Of a DNA stretch of 64,000 nucleotides, positions 54,325 through 64,000 are shown in pieces. Location of the stretch: positions 372,001 through 436,000 of the forward strand of contig CATQJD010000116.1 of assembly GCA_958298945.1 (NCBI GenBank), written 5' to 3'. Under the pieces are notes generated by a model. That model was not told the origin of the DNA. It saw only the letters and a list, made by a program, of their open reading frames with translations, and did no database searches. Origin of the DNA: Atherix ibis (Eukaryota; Arthropoda; Insecta; Diptera; Athericidae). The stretch's first letter is position 1; every line of letters starts with the position of its first letter. Position numbers and translations under genes: made by a program.

Positions 54325-55935
54325 GAATATGAAATAGTATGGTTAAGAGGAATATGAAGTAGTATGTTTAAGAGGAATATGAAGTAGTATGTTTAAGAGG
54401 AATATGAAGTAGTATGTTTAAGAGGAATATAAAGTATTATGTTTAAGACGAATATGAAGTAGTATGTTTAAGAGGAATATGAAGTAGTATATATAAGAGG
54501 AATATGAAGTATTATGTTTAAGAGGAAAATGAAGTAGTATGTTTAAGAGAAATATGAAGTAGTATATTTAAGAGGAATATGAAGTAGTATATTTAAGAGA
54601 AATATGAAGTAGTATGTTTAAGAGGAATATGAAGTAATATGCTTAAGAGGATTATGAAGTAGTATGTTTAAGAGGAATATGAAGCAGTATGTTTAAGAGG
54701 AATATGAAGTAGTATGTTTAAGAGGAATATGAAGTAGTATGTTTAAGAGGAATATGAAGTAGTATGTTTAAGAGGAATATGAAGCAGTATATTTAAGAGG
54801 AATATGAAGTTGTATGTTTAAGAGGAATATGAAGTAGTATGTTTAAGAGAAATATGATGTAGTATGTTTAAGAGGAATATGAATTAGTATGTTTGAGAGG
54901 AATATGAAGTAGTATGTTTAAGATGAATATGAAGTAGTATGTTTAAGAGGAATATGAAGTAGTATGTTTAAGAGGAATATGAAGTAGTATGTTTAAGAGG
55001 AATATAAAGTAGTATGTTTAAGACGAATATGAAGTAGTATGTTTAAGAGGAATATGAAGTAGTATATATAAGAGGAATATGAAGTATTATGTTTAAGAGG
55101 AAAATGAAGTAGTATGTTTAAGAGGAATATGAAGTAGTATATTTAAGAGGAATATGAAGTAGTATATTTAAGAGGAATATGAAGTAGTATGTTTAAGAGG
55201 AATATGAAGTAATATGTTTAAGAGGATTATGAAGTAGTATGTTTAAGAGGAATATGAAGCAGTATGTTTAAGAGGAATATGAAGTAGTATGTTTAAGAGG
55301 AATATGAAGTAGTATGTTTAAGAGGAATATGAAGTAGTATGTTTAAGAGGAATATGAAGTAGTATGTTTAAGAGGAATATGAAGTAGTATATTTACGAGG
55401 AATATGAAGTAGTATATTTAAGAGGAATATGAAGTAGTATATTTAAGAGAAATATGAAGTAGTATGTTTAAGAGGAATGCGAAGTAGCATGTTTAAGAGG
55501 AATATGAAGTAGTATGTTTAAGAGGAATATGAAGTAGTATGTTTAAGAGGAATATGAAGTATTGTAGAATGTTTAAGAGGAATATGAAGTAGTATATTTA
55601 AGAGGAATATGAAGTAATATGTTTAAGAGGAATATGAAGTAGTATGTTTTAGAGGAATATGAAGTAGTATGTTTAAGAGGTATATGAAGTAGTATATTTA
55701 AGAGGAATATGAAGTAGTATTTTTAAGAGGAATACGAAGTAGTATATTTAAGAGGAATATGAAGTAGTATGTTTAAGAGGAGTATTAAGTAGTATGTTTA
55801 AGAGGAATATGAAGTAGTATATATAAGAGGAATATGAAGCAGTATTGTTAAGAGGAATATGAAGTAGTATGTTTAAGAGGAATATGAAGTAATATGGTAT
55901 ATTTAAGAGGAATATGAAGCAGTATATTTAAGAGG
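54325..55935 (+). repeat. 2,710-bp-offset duplication, first copy
   Basis: Pairs with about 57035-58645 at 2,710 bp: TATGGTTAAGAGG (54331/57041), GTAATATGCTTAAGAGG (54641/57351), GAATGCGAAGTAGCATG (55471/58181), the ATTGTAGAATG 30-bp unit (55561/58271) and the AATATGG unit (55891/58601). The copies end near AATATGAAGCAGTAT. Differences include GATTATG here against GATTAAG in the second copy, and TATATTTAAG against TATATCTAAG. Confidence 0.9.
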
Positions 55936-57034
55936 AATATGCAGTAGTATGTTAAAAAGGAATATGAGTTAGTATGTTTAAGAGGAATATGAAGTAGTAT
56001 GTTTAAGAGGAATATGAAGTAGTATGTTTAAGAGGAATATGAAGTAGTATATTTAAGAGGAATATGAAGTAGTTTGTTTAAGAGGAATATGAAGTAGTAT
56101 GTTTAAGAGGAATATGAAGTAGTATGTTTAAGAGGAATATGAAGTTGTATGTTTAAGAGGAATATAAAGTAGTATGTTTAAGAGGAATATGAAGTAGCAT
56201 GTTTAAGATGAATATGAAGTACTATGTTTAAGAGGAATATGAAGTAGTATGTTTAAGAGGAATATGAAGTAGTATGTTTAAGAGGAATATGAAGTAGTAT
56301 GTTTAAGAGGAATATGAAGTAGTATGTTTAAGAGGAATATGAAGTAGTATGTTTAAGAGGAATATGAAGTAGTATGTTTAAGAAGAATATGAAGTAGTAT
56401 GTTTAAGAGGAATATGAAGTAGTATGTTTAAGAGGAATATGAAGTAGTATGTTTTAGAGGAATATGAAGTTGTATGTTTAAGAGGAATATGAAGTAGTAT
56501 ATTTAAGAGGAATATGAAGTAGTATTTTTAAGAGGAATATGAAGTAGTATATTTAAGAGGAATATGAAGTAGTATGTTTAAGAGGAGTATTAAGTAGTAT
56601 GTTTAAGAGGAATATGGAGTAGTATGTTTAAGAGGAATATGAAGTAGTATTGTTAAGAGGAATATGAACTAGTATGTTTAAGAGGAATATGAAGTAGTAT
56701 GTTTAAGAGGAATATGAAGTAGTATGTTTAAGAGGAATATGAAGTAGTATATTTAAGAGGAATATGAAGTAGTTTGTTTAAGAGGAATATGAAGTAGTAT
56801 GTTTAAGAGGAATATGAAGTAGTATGTTTAAGAGGAATATGAAGTAGTATATTTAAGAGGAATATGAAGTAGTTTGTTTAAGAGGAATATGAAGTAGTAT
56901 GTTTAAGAGGAATATGAAGTAGTATGTTTTAGAGGAATATGAAGTAGTATGTTTAAGAGGAATATGAAGTAGTATGTTTAAGAGGAATATGAAGTAGCAT
57001 GTTTAAGAGGAATATGAAGTAGTATGTTTAAGAG

Positions 57035-58645
57035 GAATATGAAATAGTATGGTTAAGAGGAATATGAAGTAGTATGTTTAAGAGGAATATGAAGTAGTAT
57101 GTTTAAGAGGAATATGAAGTAGTATGTTTAAGAGGAATATAAAGTAGTATGTTTAAGACGAATATGAAGTTGTATGTTTAAGAGGAATATGAAGTAGTAT
57201 ATATAAGAGGAATATGAAGTATTATGTTTAAGAGGAAAATGAAGTAGTATGTTTAAGAGGAATATGAAGTAGTATATTTAAGAGGAATATGAAGTAGTAT
57301 ATTTAAGAGGAATATGAAGTAGTATGTTTAAGAGGAATATGAAGTAATATGCTTAAGAGGATTAAGAAGTAGTATGTTTAAGAGGAATATGAAGCAGTAT
57401 GTTTAAGAGGAATATGAAGTAGTATGTTTAAGAGGAATATGAAGTAGTATGTTTAAGAGGAATATGAAGTAGTATGTTTAAGAGGAATATGAAGCAGTAT
57501 ATTTAAGAGGAATATGAAGTTGTATGTTTAAGAGGAATATGAAGTAGTATGTTTAAGAGAAATATGATGTAGTATGTTTAAGAGGAATATGAATTAGTAT
57601 GTTTGAGAGGAATATGAAGTAGTATGTTTAAGATGAATATGAAGTAGTATGTTTAAGAGGAATATGAAGTAGTATGTTTAAGAGGAATATGAAGTAGTAT
57701 GTTTAAGAGGAATATAAAGTAGTATGTTTAAGACGAATATGAAGTAGTATGTTTAAGAGGAATATGAAGTAGTATATATAAGAGGAATATGAAGTATTAT
57801 GTTTAAGAGGAAAATGAAGTAGTATGTTTAAGAGGAATATGAAGTAGTATATTTAAGAGGAATATGAAGTAGTATATTTAAGAGGAATATGAAGTAGTAT
57901 GTTTAAGAGGAATATGAAATAATATGTTTAAGAGGATTATGAAGTAGTATGTTTAAGAGGAATATGAAGCAGTATGTTTAAGAGGAATATGAAGTAGCAT
58001 GTTTAAGAGGAATATGAAGTAGTATGTTTAAGAGGAATATGAAGTAGTATGTTTAAGAGGAATATGAAGTAGTATGTTTAAGAGGAATATGAAGTAGTAT
58101 ATTTACGAGGAATATGAAGTAGTATATTTAAGAGGAATATGAAGTAGTATATTTAAGAGAAATATAAAGTAGTATGTTTAAGAGGAATGCGAAGTAGCAT
58201 GTTTAAGAGGAATATGAAGTAGTATGTTTAAGAGGAATATGAAGTAGTATGTTTAAGAGGAATATGAAGTATTGTAGAATGTTTAAGAGGAATATGAAGT
58301 AGTATATTTAAGAGGAATATGAAGTAATATGTTTAAGAGGAATATGAAGTAGTATGTTTTAGAGGAATATGAAGTAGTATGTTTAAGAGGTATATGAAGT
58401 AGTATATTTAAGAGGAATATGAAGTAGTATTTTTAAGAGGAATACGAAGTAGTATATTTAAGAGGAATATGAAGTAGTATGTTTAAGAGGAGTATTAAGT
58501 AGTATGTTTAAGAGGAATATGAAGTAGTATATTTAAGAGGAATATGAAGTAGTATTGTTAAGAGAAATATGAAGTAGTATGTTTAAGAGGAATATGAAGT
58601 AATATGGTATATTTAAGAGGAATATGAAGCAGTATATCTAAGAGG
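57035..58645 (+). repeat. 2,710-bp-offset duplication, second copy
   Basis: Partner of 54325-55935. Before it, 56451-57030 belongs to a different family that recurs at about 59061-59640 (offset 2,610 bp) and again at about 62236-62815. That family is marked by TTTTAGAGG, GGAGTATTAAG, TATGGAG, TATTGTTAAG and GAACTAG units in order. Two block types therefore alternate through 54-63 kb. Confidence 0.88.
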
Positions 58646-59029
58646 AATATGAAGTAGTATGTTTAAGAGGAATATGAAGTAGTATGTTTAAGAGGAATAT
58701 GAAGTTGTATGTTTAAGAGGAATATGAAGTAGTATGCTTAAGAGGAATATGAAGTAGCATGTTTAAGATTAATATGAAGTACTATGCTTAAGAGGAATAT
58801 GAAGTAGTATGTTTAAGAGGAATATGAAGTTGTATGTTTAAGAGGAATATGAAGTAGTATGTTTAAGAGGAATATGAAGTAGCATGTTTAAGATGAATAT
58901 GAAGTACTATGTTTAAGAGGAATATGAAGTAGTATGTTTAAGAGGAATATGAAGTAGTATGTTTAAGAGGAATATGAAGTAGTATGTTTAAGAGGAATAT
59001 GAAGTAGTATGTTTAAGAGGAATATGAAG

Positions 59030-60825
59030 TAGTATGTTTAAGAGGAATATGAAGTAGTATGTTTTAGAGGAATATGAAGTAGTATGTTTAAGAGGAATAT
59101 GAAGTAGTATATTTAAGAGGAATATGAAGTAGTATTTTTAAGAGGAATATGAAGTAGTATATTTAAGAGGAATATGAAGTAGTATGTTTAAGAGGAGTAT
59201 TAAGTAGTATGTTTAAGAGGAATATGGAGTAGTATGTTTAAGAGGAATATGAAGTAGTATTGTTAAGAGGAATATGAACTAGTATGTTTAAGAGGAATAT
59301 GAAGTAGTATGTTTAAGAGGAATATGAAGTAGTATGTTTAAGAGGAATATGAAGTAGTATATTTAAGAGGAATATGAAGTAGTTTGTTTAAGAAGAATAT
59401 GAAGTAGTATGTTTAAGAGGAATATGAAGTAGTATGTTTAAGAGGAATATGAAGTAGTATATTTAAGAGGAATATGAAGTAGTTTGTTTAAGAGGAATAT
59501 GAAGTAGTATGTTTAAGAGGAATATGAAGTAGTATGTTTTAGAGGAATATGAAGTAGTATGTTTAAGAGGAATATGAAGTAGTATGTTTAAGAGGAATAT
59601 GAAGTAGCATGTTTAAGAGGAATATGAAGTAGTATGCTTAAGAGGAATATGAAGTAGTATGTTTAAGAGGAATATGAAGTAGTATGTTTAAGAGGAATAT
59701 GAAGTAGTATGTTTAAGAGGAATATGAAGTAGTATGTTTAAGAGGAATATGAAGTAGTATGTTTAAGAGGAATATGAAGTAGTATGTTTAAGAAGAATAT
59801 GAAGTAGTATGTTTAAGAGGAATATGAAGTAGTATGTTTAAGAGGAATATGAAGTAGTATATTTAAGAGGAATATGAAGTAGTATGTTTAAGAGGAATAT
59901 GAAGTTGTATATTTAAAAGGAATATGAAGTAGTATGTTTAAGAGGAATATGAAGTAGTATATTAAAGAGGAATATGAAGTAGTATGTTTAAGAGGAATAT
60001 GAAGTAGTATGTTTAAGAGGAATATGAAGTAGTATGTTTAACAGGAATATGCAATAGTATATTTAAGAGGATTATGAAGTACTATGTTTAAGAGGAATAT
60101 GAAGTAGTATGTTTAAGAGGTTATATGAAGTAGTATGTTTAAGAGGAATATGAAGTAGTATGTTTAAGAAGAATATGAAATAGTATTTTTATGAGGAATA
60201 TGCAGTAGTATGTTTAAGAGGAATATGAAGTAGTATGTTTAAGAGGAATATGAAGTAGTATGTTTAAGAGGAATATGAAGTAGTATGTTTAAGAGGAATA
60301 TGAAGTTGTATGGTTAAGAGGAATATGAAGTAGTATGTTTAGAGGAATATGAAGTAGTATATTTAAGAGGAAAATGAAGTAGTATGTTTAAGAGGAATAT
60401 GAAGTAGTATGTTTAAGAGGAATATGAAGTAGTATATTTAAGAGGAATATGAAGTTGTATATTTAAGAGGAATATGAAGTAGTATGTTTAAGAGAAATAT
60501 GATGTAGTATGTTTAAGAGGAATATGAAATAGTATGTTTATGAGGAATATGAAGTAGTATGTTTAAGAGGAATATGAAGTAGTATGTTTAAGAGGAATAT
60601 GAAGTAGTATGTTTAAGAGGAATATGAAGTAGTATGTTTAACAGGAATATGAAGTAGTATATTTAAGAGGAATATGAAGTAGTATGTTTAAGAGGAATAT
60701 GATGTAGTATGTTTACGAGGAATATGAAGTAGTATGTTTAAGAGGAATATGAAGTATTTAGTTTAAGAGGAATATGAAGTAGTATGTTTAAGATGAATAT
60801 GAAGTAGTATATTTAAGAGGAATAT
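59030..60825 (+). repeat. 3,175-bp-offset duplication, first copy
   Basis: Corresponds to about 62205-64000. Pairs include TTTTAGAGG (59061/62236), GGAGTATTAAG (59191/62366), GAAGTAGCATG (59601/62776), the one-base-inserted GAGGTTATATGAAG (60121/63296) and the one-base-deleted TATGTTTAGAGG (about 60336/63511). The offset equals 127 units because the +1 and -1 units cancel. The presence of both indels at matched places is strong evidence for one block copy. Confidence 0.9.
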
Positions 60826-61835
60826 GAAGTAGTATATTTAAGAGGAATATGAAGTAGTATGTTTAAGAGGAATATGAATTAGTATGTTTGAGAGGAATAT
60901 GAAGTAGTATGTTTAAGATGAATATGAAGTAGTATGTTTAAGAGGAATATGAAGTAGTATGTTTAAGAGGAATATGAAGTAGTATGTTTAAGAGGAATAT
61001 AAAGTAGTATGTTTAAGACGAATATGAAGTAATATGTTTAAGAGGAATATGTAGTAGTATATATAAGAGGAATATGAAGTATTATGTTTAAGAGGAAAAT
61101 GAAGTCGTATGTTTAAGAGGAATATGAAGTAGTATATTTAAGAGGAATATGAAGTAGTATATTTAAGAGGAATATGAAGTAGTATGTTTAAGAGGAATAT
61201 GTAGTAATATGTTTAAGAGGAATATGAAGTAGTATGTTTAAGAGGAATATGAAGCAGTATGTTTAAGAGGAATATGAAGTAGTATGTTTAAGAGGAATAT
61301 GAAGTAGTATGTTTAAGAGGAATATGAAGTAGTATGTTTAAGAGGAATATGAAGTAGTATGTTTAAGAGGAATATGAAGTAGTATATTTAAGAGGAATAT
61401 GAAGTAGTATGTTTAACAGGAATATGAAGTAGTATATTTAAGAGGAATATGAAGTAGTATGTTTAAGAGGAATATGATGTAGTATGTTTAAGAGGAATAT
61501 GAAGTAGTATGTTTAAGAGGAATATGAAGTATTTAGTTTAAGAGGAATATGAAGTAGTTTGTTTAAGATGAATATGAAGTAGTATATTTAAGAGGAATAT
61601 GAAGTAGTATATTTAAGAGGAATATGAAGTAGTATGTTTAAGAGGAATATGAATTAGTATGTTTGAGAGGAATATGAAGTAGTATGTTTAAGATGAATAT
61701 GAAGTAGTATGTTTAAGAGGAATATGAAGTAGTATGTTTAAGAGGAATATGAAGTAGTATGTTTAAGAGGAATATAAAGTAGTATGTTTAAGACGAATAT
61801 GAAGTAATATGTTTAAGAGGAATATGTAGTAGTAT
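60600..61835 (+). repeat. 775-bp-offset tandem pair (31 units)
   Basis: Markers repeat at 775 bp: TTTAACAGG (about 60639/61414), GATGTAG (60701/61476), GAAGTATTTAG (60751/61526), GAATTAGTATGTTTGAG (60876/61651) and AAGTAATATG followed by ATATGTAGTAG (about 61026/61801). The first copy has TTTACGAGG at about 60714 where the second has TTTAAGAGG. The copies stop matching after about 61055 and 61830. Confidence 0.85.
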
Positions 61836-62204
61836 GTTTAAGAGGAATATGAAGTAGTATGTTTAAGAGGAATATGAAGTAGTATGTTTAAGAGGAATAT
61901 GAAGTAGTATGTTTAAGAAGAATATGAAGTAGTATGTTTAAGAGGAATATGAAGTAGTATGTTTAAGAGGAATATGAAGTAGCATGTTTAAGATGAATAT
62001 GAAGTACTATGTTTAAGAGGAATATGAAGTAGTATGTTTAAGAGGAATATGAAGTAGTATGTTTAAGAGGAATATGAAGTAGTATGTTTAAGAGGAATAT
62101 GAAGTAGTATGTTTAAGAGGAATATGAAGTAGTATGTTTAAGAGGAATATGAAGTAGTATGTTTAAGAAGAATATGAAGTAGTATGTTTAAGAGGAATAT
62201 GAAG

Positions 62205-64000
62205 TAGTATGTTTAAGAGGAATATGAAGTAGTATGTTTTAGAGGAATATGAAGTAGTATGTTTAAGAGGAATATGAAGTAGTATATTTAAGAGGAATAT
62301 GAAGTAGTATTTTTAAGAGGAATATGAAGTAGTATATTTAAGAGGAATATGAAGTAGTATGTTTAAGAGGAGTATTAAGTAGTATGTTTAAGAGGAATAT
62401 GGAGTAGTATGTTTAAGAGGAATATGAAGTAGTATTGTTAAGAGGAATATGAACTAGTATGTTTAAGAGGAATATGAAGTAGTATGTTTAAGAGGAATAT
62501 GAAGTAGTATGTTTAAGAGGAATATGAAGTAGTATATTTAAGAGGAATATGAAGTAGTTTGTTTAAGAGGAATATGAAGTAGTATGTTTAAGAGGAATAT
62601 GAAGTAGTATGTTTAAGAGGAATATGAAGTAGTATATTTAAGAGGAATATGAAGTAGTTTGTTTAAGAGGAATATGAAGTAGTATGTTTAAGAGGAATAT
62701 GAAGTAGTATGTTTTAGAGGAATATGAAGTAGTATGTTTAAGAGGAATATGAAGTAGTATGTTTAAGAGGAATATGAAGTAGCATGTTTAAGAGGAATAT
62801 GAAGTAGTATGCTTAAGAGGAATATGAAGTAGTATGTTTAAGAGGAATATGAAGTAGTATGTTTAAGAGGAATATGAAGTAGTATGTTTAAGAGGAATAT
62901 GAAGTAGTATGTTTAAGAAGAATATGAAGTAGTATGTTTAAGAGGAATATGAAGTAGTATGTTTAAGAAGAATATGAAGTAGTATGTTTAAGAGGAATAT
63001 GAAGTAGTATGTTTAAGAGGAATATGAAGTAGTATATTTCAGAGGAATATGAAGTAGTATGTTTAAGAGGAATATGAAGTTGTATATTTAAAAGGAATAT
63101 GAAGTAGTATGTTTAAGAGGAATATGAAGTAGTATATTAAAGAGGAATATGAAGTAGTATGTTTAAGAGGAATATGAAGTAGTATGTTTAAGAGGAATAT
63201 GAAGTAGTATGTTTAACAGGAATATGCAATAGTATATTTAAGAGGATTATGAAGTACTATGTTTAAGAGGAATATGAAGTAGTATGTTTAAGAGGTTATA
63301 TGAAGTAGTATGTTTAAGAGGAATATGAAGTTGTATGTTTAAGAAGAATATGAAATAGTATTTTTATGAGGAATATGCAGTAGTATGTTTAAGAGGAATA
63401 TGAAGTAGTATGTTTAAGAGGAATATGAAGTAGTATGTTTAAGAGGAATATGAAGTAGTATGTTTAAGAGGAATATGAAGTTGTATGGTTAAGAGGAATA
63501 TGAAGTAGTATGTTTAGAGGAATATGAAGTAGTATATTTAAGAGGAAAATGAAGTAGTATGTTTAAGAGGAATATGAAGTAGTATGTTTAAGAGGAATAT
63601 GAAGTAGTATATTTAAGAGGAATATGAAGTTGTATATTTAAGAGGAATATGAAGTAGTATGTTTAAGAGAAATATGATGTAGTATGTTTAAGAGGAATAT
63701 GAAATAGTATGTTTATGAGGAATATGAAGTAGTATGTTTAAGAGGAATATGAAGTAGTATGTTTAAGAGGAATATGAAGTAGTATGTTTAAGAGGAATAT
63801 GAAGTAGTATGTTTAACAGGAATATGAAGTAGTATATTTAAGAGGAATATGAAGTAGTATGTTTAAGAGGAATATGATGTAGTATGTTTACGAGGAATAT
63901 GAAGTAGTATGTTTAAGAGGAATATGAAGTATTTAGTTTAAGAGGAATATGAAGTAGTATGTTTAAGATGAATATGAAGTAGTATATTTAAGAGGAATAT
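62205..64000 (+). repeat. 3,175-bp-offset duplication, second copy (open)
   Basis: Second copy of 59030-60825, still matching at the last base of the window, so it continues beyond it. Private variants include GAAGTTGTATG at about 63328 (GAAGTAG in the first copy) and TTTCAGAGG near 63040. Confidence 0.9.

Larger units (their letters stand above)
10374..58285 (+). repeat. Variant class: 30-bp units with TATTC/TATTG insert
   Basis: A 5-bp insertion between TGAAG and TAGTATG. TATTC forms lie near 10374, 11478, 12383, 14678, 16049, 17839, 23756, 25546, 28376, 30202, 30738, 31073, 32896 and 33628; some read TATTCTTG. TATTG forms lie near 32258, 35208, 41158, 43152, 44321, 48782, 50776, 51945, 55560 and 58270. 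The C-to-G switch separates left and right parts of the array, with overlap at 32-35 kb. Confidence 0.85.
12738..58610 (+). repeat. Variant class: 30-bp units with GTAATATGGTATATTT
   Basis: A second 5-bp-longer unit, reading TGAAGTAATATGGTATATTT. It occurs near 12738, 15034, 18196, 28806, 29186, 30582, 30916, 31506, 32688, 33198, 35588, 36018, 36573, 36978, 38556, 39161, 39566, 41585, 43579, 45550, 46180, 46785, 47188, 49209, 51206, 52376, 53356, 55888 and 58600. It is usually preceded within a few units by a TAGCTTG unit and a GAATACG unit, and often followed by a GCAGTAGTATGTTAAAG unit. That linked haplotype is copied as a cassette. Confidence 0.85.
1..64000 (+). repeat. 25-bp satellite DNA array filling the window
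   Basis: Every part of the window is a head-to-tail repeat of a 25-bp unit in one orientation. A clean unit is at 61-85; its core is GAGGAATATGAAGTAG and its linker TATGTTTAA. At 25 bp spacing the window holds about 2,550 units. The consensus has 10 A, 8 T, 7 G and no C on the + strand. The commonest variant is TATATTT in place of TATGTTT in the linker; by eye the AATATGAAG core changes less. Stops TAA, TGA and TAG occur once each per unit on the + strand and TAA once per unit on the - strand. Because 25 is not a multiple of three, all frames are closed repeatedly, so no protein is supported. Size, homogeneity and higher-order organisation fit eukaryotic heterochromatic satellite DNA. I do not recognise the family or the species. 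Both array ends lie outside the window. Confidence 0.99.

Noticed and set aside
1..64000. Possible protein-coding repeat (tandem peptide)
   Set aside because: Each unit has TAA, TGA and TAG on the + strand and TAA on the - strand, and the 25-bp period rotates the frame, so consensus open stretches stay under about 12 (+) or 25 (-) codons. Loss of one - strand stop, as in TTTGAG units, only joins two short stretches.
1..64000. CRISPR array
   Set aside because: The repeats are contiguous with no unique spacers, and the period is the repeat length itself.
1..64000. Human-type satellite II/III (GGAAT pentamers)
   Set aside because: GGAAT occurs once per 25 bp but the other four pentamers do not match it. 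The resemblance is one motif only.
1..64000. CENP-B box or similar centromere protein site
   Set aside because: The known box needs CG-containing motifs. The consensus + strand has no C and the consensus has no CpG, so no match is possible in standard units. A centromeric role can be neither claimed nor excluded.
1..64000. Yeast ARS-like consensus in TAGTATGTTTA
   Set aside because: It matches 9 of 11 positions of the budding-yeast core, but AT-rich repeats give such matches easily and nothing indicates a budding yeast.
1..64000. Promoters, ribosome binding sites (AGGA near ATG) and terminators
   Set aside because: AGAGGAATATG looks like a Shine-Dalgarno-like stretch before ATG in every unit, but the ATG is followed at once by an AAG TAG stop. 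It is a property of the repeat, not a start signal.
1..64000. Inverted repeats or hairpins
   Set aside because: Apart from short AT palindromes such as TTAA and ATAT I see no dyads. With almost no C on the + strand, stable stems cannot form.

Overview
The whole 64-kb window is one uninterrupted satellite (tandem-repeat) array. The unit is 25 bp, always in the same orientation, with roughly 2,550 copies. The core reads GAGGAATATGAAGTAG and is followed by a TATGTTTAA linker; positions 61-85 are a clean reference copy. I see no unique sequence, gene, RNA gene, transposon, CRISPR array or array edge anywhere. Three stop triplets per unit on the + strand and one on the - strand, with a unit length not divisible by three, close every reading frame within about 12 codons (+) or 25 codons (-) in consensus sequence. 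Long homogeneous arrays with kilobase-scale higher-order structure are typical of eukaryotic heterochromatin (pericentromere, subtelomere, sex or B chromosome). The sequence does not identify the species, and I do not recognise the repeat family.

The most striking base-level property is that the consensus + strand contains no cytosine (about 40% A, 32% T, 28% G by unit count). C appears only as scattered substitutions. The consensus therefore has no CpG, and the two strands are extremely asymmetric.

Above the 25-bp level the array is a mosaic of higher-order repeats and block duplications, which can be followed through diagnostic variant units: 24-bp units with AAGTGAAT, 30-bp units with TATTC/TATTG or AATATGG insertions, 36-bp composite units, and 23-bp units. 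Layout: 1-5.3 kb, older variable units with 425-bp, 1,400-bp and 1,349-bp duplications; 4.7-8.7 kb, a 599-bp higher-order repeat; 8.7-18.2 kb, blocks repeating at about 2.3 and 2.9 kb; 18.3-19.8 kb, a 775-bp tandem pair; 19.5-25.9 kb, second copies of the 5.5-8.7, 9.7-11.2 and 15.3-18.2 kb blocks; 26-28 kb, near-consensus units; 28-38 kb, a shuffled zone rich in 30-bp units; 38.4-44.6 kb, a block repeated at 46.1-52.2 kb with a constant 7,624-bp offset, each copy holding two tandem copies of a 1,994-bp repeat; 52.2-54.1 kb, a 980-bp tandem pair that looks identical; 54.3-64 kb, 2,710-, 2,610-, 775- and 3,175-bp duplications, the last running off the window.

The biology visible here is array evolution by repeated unequal exchange or copy-and-insert amplification of blocks from 0.3 to over 6 kb. 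No encoded system is visible. Offsets were read by eye from marker units; base-by-base identities were not computed.
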